Below are positions 32,054 through 39,515 of a stretch of 49,066 nucleotides of DNA, piece after piece. The notes beneath the pieces were generated by a model. It did not search any database. It saw only the letters and a list, made by a program, of their open reading frames with translations, and was not told the origin of the DNA. A program made the position numbers and the translations under genes. Each line of letters opens with the position of its first letter. Positions within the stretch are counted from its first letter, which is position 1. The DNA is from JAKALQ01 sp963978265 (GTDB taxonomy: Bacteria; Actinomycetota; Actinomycetes; S36-B12; UBA5976): contig CAXBQV010000002.1 of assembly GCA_963978265.1 (NCBI GenBank), positions 1 to 49,066 on the forward strand, given 5' to 3'.

Positions 32054-34029
32054 TCGGCACGCCCCGATCCTGTTCTTCGAACACGCACGCGTCGGACGGT
32101 GTTCACGGCGATGAGCAGGAGCAGTGTGACGAATGCGGCCGCGACCAGATACCCGGCAACCCGCGCATAGGCGGCGGATCGAATATCGAGAATGACGGCG
32201 TCGCCGATCAAGGTGCCCCCGGACGACTCCAACCAAAGCTGGAGGTATGCGATGCCGGATCCGGTGACGCGGGTCGGGATCTCAACACTCACCCGTTTGC
32301 CTGCATTGAGATGCAGTGGCGTTTCGGGTTCCGGCTCGACTCGAACAGACGGAAGCCCGGAGGCATGGAGCACGATGTCCACCGGCACCGGCAGACCGTT
32401 CGCGATCGTGACCGGCACGACACCTTGTTCGGAGCCGAACACGATGTCACCGCGCGTGACCACCCGAACGGACTTCGTGAGCGCTGCCAATTCCGTGCTA
32501 GCAGTTCGTGTGTACGTGTCATCGATGAGATCGCCTGTGAACCAACGTGAGGACAGTCCACTGACAACGTTTGAGACTCCGGTCCTGAACGCCTCATCGG
32601 TCGTCAACCGCTGCAGTAGTCGTTGACGGAAGAGTGCCCGTGACAGCGTGAGTTCCTGCTGCCGTTGACGCTTCGTCGGCTTGCTGACGACGGTTTTTCG
32701 CGGTTCTCCTCGGATCGCAGTTGCCGCGGACACGGTCAACAGGTCGAGCCAGCGCTCATTGAACAGCCCCGAGACCTGCGCCACTTCATCGGGGCGCCAG
32801 GTCTGTGGGATTGCGACGGTGACGACTCGTTGCTTGTTCGGCTGCTCGAGGTAGGTCATGGCGAGCTGGGCGGCAAACTCCTGCCGGAGCAGGTAGTCGT
32901 TGCGATTGCCGGTGAGGACATCTCCGGATGCGCGGTCCACAACAAGCACCGACTGGTTGCTGAAGGCCGGCACTGACATCGAGGAAGCGGGCGTGTACTG
33001 CTTCTGCTGTGCCGGATATGCGGTGTCGCTGACGAGCACCAGGTCGACGCCGAGCTCACGCAGCCGTCGCCAGGTACTGTCGCTGACGCTACCGTCGTAG
33101 ATCTGCACCGCGGTTCCAATCGCGTTCAACTGCAGAACAGTTGCAACGCGCGTTGCAGCAGTGCTGATTGCATCGTCGACCAACACGTTGTGCCCGAATT
33201 TGAGTGCTGCACGGATGTCCATGTCGCCAGCAGGCATCGCATACAACTGGCCACGGTTCGCAACAACGCGGAGATCTGCGAGCCATTGGGCTGCAGCGGA
33301 CATCTCGTCGTTGCTTGCTGCTCGCACATCCCCGTCGTCCGAGATCCGTGCTCCCTCGCTCAACGCCTTCACGGCCTCGAGGGTCACCGGATCGACAAGC
33401 CACGTGGCATTGCGGACGAGGAGCATTGCATTGAGCTGCGACCGGAGTCGGCCACCAATGCGAATCGCATTCGCAAGATCCGGTGAAGTGAACGTGCCGT
33501 CGACGGCTCGTTGTGGCGGTGCGCTCAAGCTGATCACCGGTACGACGCCAAGTGCACGTGCCGTGCCGGTGTTTCGAAGCCACGGAAGAAAGGTCAGTGC
33601 TCGCACGGACGTGATGCCGTCGGCATCGACGATCACACCGAAGGTGTACACGCCCGGACGAGCGGAAGCCAGGCCGAGTGCGTGCGTGCTCACCGTGAGC
33701 GGGATCGTCGTGCTCGCGCCGCTGGAAAGAACCAACCCGGATGCCACCGAATCCGGCAGCACCCGATAGGTGGGCAGTGACTTCCCTTTCGAAATGAGCG
33801 CAATCTGACTCCGTCCCACGAGTGGCGCCGTCGAAATGAAGAACTGGACACGCAGGTTGGCGATGTCGACAGTTCCCGGATTCTCCAATTGCAGATTGAC
33901 CGTGATGTCCGATGTGGGCAGTGCTGGCGTGAGTTCGACGATCGTCGCTTTCAGCATCGGTGCAGCTGTCGCAGGAACTGCAGTCGGAAGCACGATGAGC
34001 GCGATGGCGAGTGCGAGTCGCCGGATCAC
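32050..34029 (-). CDS. DUF6049 secreted/membrane-anchored protein
   Basis: This 659-residue protein has a Sec signal peptide (residues 1-22, with ALAIALIVLPTAVPATAA), an extracytoplasmic body with beta-rich domains, and one C-terminal helix with VAAAFVTLLLLIAVNTV followed by arginines. It is thus anchored with a short cytosolic tail. The position between Nudix and murJ matches Rv3909 and relatives (DUF6049). A role with MurJ or lipid II is inferred only from conserved synteny. The start is GTG 34029, overlapping the Nudix stop (GTGA). Confidence 0.82.
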   Translation of the reverse strand: MIRRLALAIALIVLPTAVPATAAPMLKATIVELTPALPTSDITVNLQLENPGTVDIANLRVQFFISTAPLVGRSQIALISKGKSLPTYRVLPDSVASGLVLSSGASTTIPLTVSTHALGLASARPGVYTFGVIVDADGITSVRALTFLPWLRNTGTARALGVVPVISLSAPPQRAVDGTFTSPDLANAIRIGGRLRSQLNAMLLVRNATWLVDPVTLEAVKALSEGARISDDGDVRAASNDEMSAAAQWLADLRVVANRGQLYAMPAGDMDIRAALKFGHNVLVDDAISTAATRVATVLQLNAIGTAVQIYDGSVSDSTWRRLRELGVDLVLVSDTAYPAQQKQYTPASSMSVPAFSNQSVLVVDRASGDVLTGNRNDYLLRQEFAAQLAMTYLEQPNKQRVVTVAIPQTWRPDEVAQVSGLFNERWLDLLTVSAATAIRGEPRKTVVSKPTKRQRQQELTLSRALFRQRLLQRLTTDEAFRTGVSNVVSGLSSRWFTGDLIDDTYTRTASTELAALTKSVRVVTRGDIVFGSEQGVVPVTIANGLPVPVDIVLHASGLPSVRVEPEPETPLHLNAGKRVSVEIPTRVTGSGIAYLQLWLESSGGTLIGDAVILDIRSAAYARVAGYLVAAAFVTLLLLIAVNTVRRVRVRRTGSGRAE

Positions 34030-34487
34030 GCAACCACGCCCAGGATTTCGAATGCCTTCGTCAGGAGTTGTCGCTCATCGGCGTATGCGAGCCTCGCAGA
34101 GACCTCGGTGAGCGGAATCCATTCGATGGCGTCGACCTCGATGTCGGCATCCGAGAGTTCACCGGATTCGGCGATCAGCAGGAAGTGGTGCACCGTCTTG
34201 TGGATGCGCTTTCCGTCGAGCATGAACCAGAACGCGATCGTTCCAAGCGGCGCGGAGATTGCGGCTGTGAGACCGGTTTCCTCGAAGACTTCACGGATCG
34301 CCGCTTGCTCGGCTGTCTCCCCGGCTTCCAAGTGGCCTTTCGGGAACGACCAGATCATGCGGCCTTTCCGGTCGATGCGTCCGATGATGGCGGCAGCCAT
34401 CTTCTCGGTATCGACGACGAGGCCCCCCGCGCTGGTTTCGTCCTGCCTCTTGCTTCGCCGCTGCGGCCGTTGCCGCGTGCTGGTCAT
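34026..34487 (-). CDS. Nudix hydrolase
   Basis: This 153-residue Nudix enzyme cleaves nucleoside diphosphates linked to another group. The Nudix box is complete: GHLEAGE then REVFEETGL (GX5E-X7-REUXEEXGU). The N-terminus has about 18 basic residues (TSTRQRPQRRSKRQ). It is the counterpart of MutT4 (Rv3908), divergent from pcnA, but substrate is unknown. ATG 34487 is preceded six bases away by TACGCT, a leaderless arrangement; the longer frame to 34529 overlaps pcnA and is rejected. Confidence 0.92.
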   Translation of the reverse strand: MTSTRQRPQRRSKRQDETSAGGLVVDTEKMAAAIIGRIDRKGRMIWSFPKGHLEAGETAEQAAIREVFEETGLTAAISAPLGTIAFWFMLDGKRIHKTVHHFLLIAESGELSDADIEVDAIEWIPLTEVSARLAYADERQLLTKAFEILGVVA

Positions 34488-34493
34488 GCTCCA

Positions 34494-34499
34494 AGCGTA
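34494..34499 (-). promoter_or_regulatory. -10 element for leaderless Nudix operon
   Basis: On the minus strand TACGCT (34499-34494) is followed by TGGAGC and then ATG 34487. It is the mirror image of the pcnA promoter on the other strand, with the same hexamer and spacing. TGGAG could also act as a weak ribosome site if the transcript began further upstream. Confidence 0.5.
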
Positions 34500-34510
34500 C
34501 GGGAGACACA

Positions 34511-34516
34511 TACGCT
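34511..34516 (+). promoter_or_regulatory. -10 element for leaderless pcnA transcript
   Basis: TACGCT at 34511-34516 is followed by TGCCTC and then GTG 34523. There is no Shine-Dalgarno. Only 11 bases separate it from the opposing -10 of the Nudix operon, so the two promoters overlap physically. Confidence 0.55.
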
Positions 34517-34522
34517 TGCCTC

Positions 34523-35929
34523 GTGACAACGAACCGCCGGGCTCCGCAGATCCCCGAGCCCGTGCTGGCGCTGGGCCGGATCTTCGAGTCCGCCGGCTAC
34601 GAACTGGCCCTCGTCGGCGGTCCGGTTCGCGATGAGTTGCTTGGCCGTCACTCCGGGGACTGGGACCTCACGACGAACGCCCATCCCGAACAGACCCTCG
34701 ACCTGTTGGCGGGCTGGGCCGAGGCCACGTGGGATGTCGGAATCCGCTTCGGCACCGTCGGCGGCCAGCACAAAGGGCTGAAGGTGGAAATCACCACCTA
34801 CCGCACAGAGGCGTACGCGGATCACAGTCGCAAACCCGAGGTGCGCTACGGCACCTCGCTCGAGGAGGACCTCTACCGCCGCGATTTCACCGTGAACGCA
34901 ATGGCCGTGCGGATTCCATCGGGTGAGTTGGTCGATCCGTACAACGGACTCGCGGATGTGATGGCTGGTGTTCTCAGAACTCCGGGGACTCCGGAGATGT
35001 CGTTCTCGGATGATCCGCTGCGCATGATGCGAGCTGCGCGTTTCGCTTCGCAACTCGGATTCACGGTCGCACCTGAAGTCGTCGTCGCGATGACGGAGAT
35101 GTCCGAGCGACTTGCAATCGTGTCCGCCGAACGAGTTCAGGTCGAGTTCTCGAAACTGCTGCTTGGAGCGCATCCGCGCGCTGGGCTCGAGTTGCTGGTG
35201 GAAACCGGGCTCGCGGATCAGTTCATCCCCGAACTTCCGAAATTGCAGTTGGAGATCGACGAGCACCACCACCACAAGGACGTGTACGAGCATTCGTTGA
35301 CCGTGCTCGAGCAGGCGATCGCACTTGAATCGACGCACCTTCCGCAGTGCGAACCGGATCTCACCTTGCGGCTCGCCGCTCTGCTGCACGACATCGGGAA
35401 ACCGAAGACCCGACGATTCGAGGCTGGCGGGGGAGTCTCCTTCCACCATCACGAAGTCGTAGGGGCGAAGTTGGTTGCGAAGCGCCTGGGAGCACTTCGC
35501 TACAGCAACGAGATCATCGATGACGTCTCAAAGCTCGTGGAACTGCATCTTCGGTTCCATGGCTATGGCAGTGGTGAATGGACGGACAGTGCGGTTCGAC
35601 GCTACGTGCGGGATGCCGGAGAACAACTCGTTCGCTTGCACAAACTGACGCGCGCCGATTGCACGACGCGGAACAAGCGCAAGGCGTTCGTCCTGCAGGC
35701 GACCTATGACGAGCTCGAGCGGCACATCGAGGAACTGGCGAAGCAGGAGGAACTCGACGCCATCCGCCCTGATCTCGATGGCAACGAGATCATGGCCATT
35801 CTCGGGATCCAGCCGGGACCGGCAATCGGGCAGGCGTACAAGTTCATGCTCGAGCTTCGGCTCGAGCAGGGACCGCTGGACAAGGAGCAGGCGGAATCCG
35901 CGCTGCGCGCGTGGTGGGCGCAGCGTTAG
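34523..35929 (+). CDS. pcnA: CCA tRNA nucleotidyltransferase
   Basis: This 468-residue enzyme adds or repairs the CCA end of tRNAs. This matters here because none of the three tRNA genes encodes CCA. The nucleotidyltransferase domain has LVGGPVRDELL and the catalytic Asp46/Asp48 in SGDWDLTTNA, then RRDFTVNAMA. A C-terminal HD domain contains HHHHKDVYEHSL and LLHDIGKPKTRR. It was named pcnA in M. tuberculosis because of similarity to poly(A) polymerase. GTG 34523 fits a leaderless promoter. The stop overlaps that of the convergent MFS gene. Confidence 0.95.
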   Translation: MTTNRRAPQIPEPVLALGRIFESAGYELALVGGPVRDELLGRHSGDWDLTTNAHPEQTLDLLAGWAEATWDVGIRFGTVGGQHKGLKVEITTYRTEAYADHSRKPEVRYGTSLEEDLYRRDFTVNAMAVRIPSGELVDPYNGLADVMAGVLRTPGTPEMSFSDDPLRMMRAARFASQLGFTVAPEVVVAMTEMSERLAIVSAERVQVEFSKLLLGAHPRAGLELLVETGLADQFIPELPKLQLEIDEHHHHKDVYEHSLTVLEQAIALESTHLPQCEPDLTLRLAALLHDIGKPKTRRFEAGGGVSFHHHEVVGAKLVAKRLGALRYSNEIIDDVSKLVELHLRFHGYGSGEWTDSAVRRYVRDAGEQLVRLHKLTRADCTTRNKRKAFVLQATYDELERHIEELAKQEELDAIRPDLDGNEIMAILGIQPGPAIGQAYKFMLELRLEQGPLDKEQAESALRAWWAQR

Positions 35930-37188
35930 TTCTTGATTGCAGATGCCAAGGCCACGGTGCTTGCGAGCAGGCAGACGTACACGGCGGATTGCCCTGATGG
36001 CGGCAGCAGATATGCGGCGAGCGCGGTGCCGATAATGATGCCGATGTTGAGCGACATGTCGTAGAGCGCGAAAACACGCCCACGGAAGGCGTCATCGATC
36101 GTCGTCTGGACAACGCTGTCACTGCTGATCTTCACGCATTGACCAGCGAAGCCGATGGCAGTTGCGCCGATAAGAATGGCAACGAATGCTCCTGTGCTCG
36201 GAGCCTTCCACACGCCATACAGATAGCCCGCAGCAATCGTCACGGCCGCGACGAAGAGCACGAGTCGTGCCCACCGAACCACACCCAGCCGATCTGACAG
36301 TGGCGGCGTGAGGAGCGCACCGATGAACGCACCGCCTCCAGCGAACCCGATGGCGATTGAGAACTGCTGCAGCGCCTCATTCGCCTCGTCGACGGTATGG
36401 AAGGCGTTGCGCATCAGGATCAACGTCAGCAGCGTTGCCCCGCCGAAGGCCATTCGATGCATGGAGACGGTCGCGATTGCACGAGCTGCACGCGGATGCG
36501 CCCGCAGGTGTCGGATGCCGCTCAACAACCATGCGAAGACATCCCAGAGTGTTCTGCGTGACGGATGGTCGGGTCCGAGGAGCTGCACCGGAATGCGCGT
36601 CGCGATGATTGATGCAAGCACGTGGAAGACTGCGGCTCCTGCGATGAGCCACGTGTTCACCGCATCACCACCACCAAGCGCGGTGGTGATCGTGAGACCG
36701 GTCAGGCCGCCGACGATCGACATGAGCGTTCCCGAAGTCGGGGCAACTGCATTTCCTGCGACCAAGAGGTCGGCATCCACGACGTGTGGGAGCGAGGCCG
36801 AGAGTGTGGCGAGGACGAAGCGGGCGACACCCAATGTGATGAGCACCATGACTGCCAACCCTCGGCCATCATTCCCAACTGCGACCGTTGCAGAGACGCC
36901 GAGGACGCACAGTGCTCGCAGCAGTGTTGCGATGACGAGGATGCGTTGACGTCGCCAGCGATCGATCACAACACCAACGAATGGTCCGAGGAACGAATAC
37001 GGCAGAAGCAGGACGCCGAACGCAGTGAGAATCTTCAGTGGTGTCGGCTGACGCTCGGGACTGAACAGCACGAACGAGGTCAGTGCAGCTTGCAGGAGTC
37101 CGTCTGCGAACGATCCGGCAACGCGGACGCCCACGAGATTCCGGAAGTCCCTCGCCCGGATGAGCCGTTGGACGTCGGACCGCTGCAT
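35926..37188 (-). CDS. MFS transporter
   Basis: This 420-residue major facilitator superfamily permease has about 11 to 12 hydrophobic helices. The typical motif A-like loop is seen as GVVIDRWRRQRI after helix 2 and PLSDRLGVVRWARL in the second half. It resembles drug or metabolite exporters of the enterobactin-exporter type, but no substrate is evident. ATG 37188 is preceded by TAGCGT and six bases, a leaderless promoter. The last four bases overlap pcnA on the other strand. Confidence 0.85.
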   Translation of the reverse strand: MQRSDVQRLIRARDFRNLVGVRVAGSFADGLLQAALTSFVLFSPERQPTPLKILTAFGVLLLPYSFLGPFVGVVIDRWRRQRILVIATLLRALCVLGVSATVAVGNDGRGLAVMVLITLGVARFVLATLSASLPHVVDADLLVAGNAVAPTSGTLMSIVGGLTGLTITTALGGGDAVNTWLIAGAAVFHVLASIIATRIPVQLLGPDHPSRRTLWDVFAWLLSGIRHLRAHPRAARAIATVSMHRMAFGGATLLTLILMRNAFHTVDEANEALQQFSIAIGFAGGGAFIGALLTPPLSDRLGVVRWARLVLFVAAVTIAAGYLYGVWKAPSTGAFVAILIGATAIGFAGQCVKISSDSVVQTTIDDAFRGRVFALYDMSLNIGIIIGTALAAYLLPPSGQSAVYVCLLASTVALASAIKN

Positions 37189-37194
37189 GCGTAA

Positions 37195-37200
37195 ACGCTA
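37195..37200 (-). promoter_or_regulatory. -10 element for leaderless MFS transcript
   Basis: TAGCGT on the minus strand (37200-37195), then TTACGC, then ATG 37188. No Shine-Dalgarno is present. Confidence 0.5.
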
Positions 37201-37202
37201 AC

Positions 37203-37230
37203 GCTCCCCGCCACTGCTGTGACGGGGAGC
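37203..37230 (-). terminator. hairpin after ino1
   Basis: GCTCCCCG (37203-37210) and CGGGGAGC (37223-37230) form an eight-pair GC-rich stem with a 12-base loop. It lies 12 bases after the ino1 stop and immediately before the MFS promoter. There is no T-run, so termination would be of the actinobacterial no-tail type. Confidence 0.55.
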
Positions 37231-37242
37231 GCGAGCTGATTT

Positions 37243-38322
37243 CTAGCGTTCGATCTTGCCGGCGATGAAGTCCTCAACGGCCTGCTTCGCCTGCTCGTCG
37301 GTGTACTGCACCGGCGGTGACTTCATGAAGTAGGACGATGCGGACAGGATCGGACCGCCGATTCCACGATCCTTGGCGATCTTGGCAGCGCGGAGGGCGT
37401 CGATGATGATGCCTGCGGAGTTCGGTGAATCCCACACCTCGAGCTTGTATTCGAGGTTGAGCGGGACGTCGCCGAACGTGGTTCCCTCGAGGCGGACGAA
37501 TGCCCACTTGCGGTCGTCGAGCCATGCGACGTAGTCGGAAGGGCCGATGTGCACGTTGCGGTCCCCGAGCTCGTGCTCGAGCTGCGACGTCACCGATTGG
37601 GTCTTGGAGATCTTCTTGGATTCGAGGCGGTCGCGCTCAAGCATGTTCATGAAGTCCATGTTGCCGCCGACATTGAGCTGGTACGTGCGCTCAACCTTGA
37701 CGCCACGGTCCTGGAACAGTTTCGCGAGCACGCGGTGCGTGATCGTTGCGCCGACCTGCGACTTGATGTCGTCGCCGACGATCGGAACACCTGCGGCGGT
37801 GAACTTGTCGGCCCACTCCTTGGTGCCGGCGATGAACACCGGAAGCGCATTGACGAATGCGACCTTCGCGTCGATCGCGCACTGGGCGTAGAACTTGGCT
37901 GCTTCTTCCGAACCGACGGGGAGGTAGCAGATGAGCACGTCGGTCTTCGTGTCCTTGAGGCGCTGCACGATGTCGACCGGCTTCGCATCCGACTCCGTGA
38001 TCGTCATGCGGTAGTACTTGCCGAGGCCGTCGAGGGTGTGACCACGTTCGACCGTGACACCGGTCCGTGGCACATCGCAGATCTTGATCGTGTTGTTCTC
38101 GCTGGCACCGATCGCGTCGGCGAGGTCGAGTCCAACCTTCTTGCTGTCGACGTCGAACGCGGCAACGAATTCGATGTCACGGACGTGGTAGCCCCCGAAG
38201 TCAACGTGCATGAGACCTGGAACGGCCTTACGCGGGTCGGCATCTCGGTAATAGTGCACACCCTGCACGAGCGAAGCCGCGCAGTTACCGACGCCAACGA
38301 TGGCGACTCTGATTGAACCCAT
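37243..38322 (-). CDS. ino1: inositol-3-phosphate synthase
   Basis: This 359-residue NAD-dependent enzyme turns glucose 6-phosphate into inositol 3-phosphate, the first step to phosphatidylinositol and mycothiol in actinobacteria. NAD-binding VGVGNCAASLVQG near residue 9, YLPVGSEEA, VGDDIKSQVGAT, LNVGGNMDF and LEYKLEVWDSPNSAG are diagnostic. It closely follows M. tuberculosis Ino1 in order of motifs. ATG 38322 is preceded by AAGGAG. It is 45 bases downstream of the PadR gene on the same strand, so the regulator probably controls it. Confidence 0.97.
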   Translation of the reverse strand: MGSIRVAIVGVGNCAASLVQGVHYYRDADPRKAVPGLMHVDFGGYHVRDIEFVAAFDVDSKKVGLDLADAIGASENNTIKICDVPRTGVTVERGHTLDGLGKYYRMTITESDAKPVDIVQRLKDTKTDVLICYLPVGSEEAAKFYAQCAIDAKVAFVNALPVFIAGTKEWADKFTAAGVPIVGDDIKSQVGATITHRVLAKLFQDRGVKVERTYQLNVGGNMDFMNMLERDRLESKKISKTQSVTSQLEHELGDRNVHIGPSDYVAWLDDRKWAFVRLEGTTFGDVPLNLEYKLEVWDSPNSAGIIIDALRAAKIAKDRGIGGPILSASSYFMKSPPVQYTDEQAKQAVEDFIAGKIER

Positions 38323-38367
38323 GTGGTTCTCTCTCCTTACTGGTGCCACGCCGGTCGACGTGGGGGT

Positions 38368-38898
38368 CTAGTTGTCTTGATTCTTGCCTTCGGCTTCGAT
38401 GAGTCCATCCAGCCAATGCATCTCGTGCTCAACACTTTCGAGTCCATGTCGTTGCAGCTCGAAGGTGTATGCGTCGGACCGCGTGCGTTCGAGGGACTCG
38501 CGCATCGCAGCGCGACGTTCTGCGAGTCGCATGCGTCGGCCCTCGAGAATGCTGGTTCGTGTCTTCGCACTCGATCGCGAGAAGAAGGCGAAATGCAGAC
38601 CGAAGGTGTCGTCGTTCCACGCGTCCGGACCGGCGTTCGTGAGCAGGTCGTGGAAGCGCTTGCTGCCGTTCTCGGTGATCGTGTACACGATTCGACGACG
38701 ACTCGACGTGTCATCGGTCTGCTCGGTGATGTCGCCGCGGGACACGAGGGTCTTGAGCGTCGGGTAGAGCGAACCGAAGGACAGCGCCTGGAACATGCCG
38801 AGGAGCTGCGAGAGCCGCTTGCGCAGCTCGTATCCGTGGGCTGGGCCGTCCTGAAGGGTGCCGAGAATCGCGAATTCAAGCGCTTCAGCCTTCTTCAC
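38368..38898 (-). CDS. PadR family transcriptional regulator
   Basis: This 176-residue PadR regulator has an N-terminal winged helix-turn-helix (residues 4-85; FAILGTLQDGPAHGYELRKRL, then the wing SSRRRIVYTIT) and a C-terminal coiled domain for dimerisation. The position next to ino1 matches Rv0047c, so control of inositol synthesis is likely (inference). I prefer GTG 38898 because GAGGAGG lies five bases upstream; GTG 38904 overlaps that ribosome site. Two palindromes just upstream probably form its operator. Confidence 0.88.
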   Translation of the reverse strand: MKKAEALEFAILGTLQDGPAHGYELRKRLSQLLGMFQALSFGSLYPTLKTLVSRGDITEQTDDTSSRRRIVYTITENGSKRFHDLLTNAGPDAWNDDTFGLHFAFFSRSSAKTRTSILEGRRMRLAERRAAMRESLERTRSDAYTFELQRHGLESVEHEMHWLDGLIEAEGKNQDN

Positions 38899-38909
38899 GG
38901 GCACCTCCT

Positions 38910-38932
38910 CGATATATCGGGACGATACATCG
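38910..38932. promoter_or_regulatory. tandem palindromes at padR promoter, likely autoregulatory operator
   Basis: CGATATATCG (38910-38919) is a perfect palindrome. CGATACATCG (38923-38932) differs at one base, and the two repeat with a 13-base period. On the minus strand TATCGT (38928-38923) inside them may be the padR -10 element. A dimer bound here would block padR and the downstream ino1. Confidence 0.55.
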
Positions 38933-38969
38933 CTCCGCTAGATCCACCAAATCCTCTCCATGCTCCCCC

Positions 38970-38975
38970 TACCCT
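38970..38975 (+). promoter_or_regulatory. -10 element for leaderless DUF5318-ponA transcript
   Basis: TACCCT at 38970-38975 is followed by TTGCGG and then GTG 38982. This spacing is the reason for choosing that start codon. Confidence 0.48.
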
Positions 38976-38981
38976 TTGCGG

Positions 38982-39515
38982 GTGGCGCAGCGCAGACAGG
39001 GTGGCTCGATCCGCGGGACGCGGGTCGGCTCGGGGCCTTCCTCGTACCGTGGCCCCCGTGAGTCCGGCGCCCCGGACCGCCCCGCCGTCTCGGAGCCGAT
39101 CGCCCATCCGGAAGTTCCCCGCGAGGTCATCGACCACTCGTTGGCCCGGAAGGCGGCCATATTCGACGTGCTCCGTACGGGTGGTTTCAACTCCGATGCC
39201 TGTGACGCCGACCCGTACCTCCTTCGCGCGGCGAAATGGCACGGCGAGGAAACCGGCAACGACTGTCCCATCTGTGGCAAGGTCGAACTCGTCGAGCTCA
39301 CCTATGTGTACTCGAAGGAACTCGGCGCGTTCTCCGGACGCTTGCACCCACGTGGCGAAATCGCCGCACTTGCACAGGATCATGGCGTGCTTCGCGTGTT
39401 CGTCGTAGAGGTCTGTCAAGGTTGTCACTGGAATCACATGGTGAAGTCCTACGTTGTAGGTGATGGGATTCCACGTCGGCCGAAACGTCGACCGACAGAC
39501 TTGGATTGGTACTGA
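38982..39515 (+). CDS. DUF5318 zinc-ribbon-like protein
   Basis: This 177-residue protein of the DUF5318 family is encoded just upstream of ponA, as Rv0049 is in mycobacteria. The core starts at HSLARKAAIFDVLRTG and contains two CXXC-type pairs, CPIC and CQGC, which probably bind zinc, plus YVYSKELGAFSGR and VVEVCQGCHWNH. Compared with the family as I know it there is an extra N-terminal tail of about 45 residues, rich in Arg, Gly and Pro. The GTG at 38982 is chosen by the leaderless spacing; the tail might be untranslated if a later start such as TTG is used. Function is unknown. Confidence 0.78.
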   Translation: MAQRRQGGSIRGTRVGSGPSSYRGPRESGAPDRPAVSEPIAHPEVPREVIDHSLARKAAIFDVLRTGGFNSDACDADPYLLRAAKWHGEETGNDCPICGKVELVELTYVYSKELGAFSGRLHPRGEIAALAQDHGVLRVFVVEVCQGCHWNHMVKSYVVGDGIPRRPKRRPTDLDWY

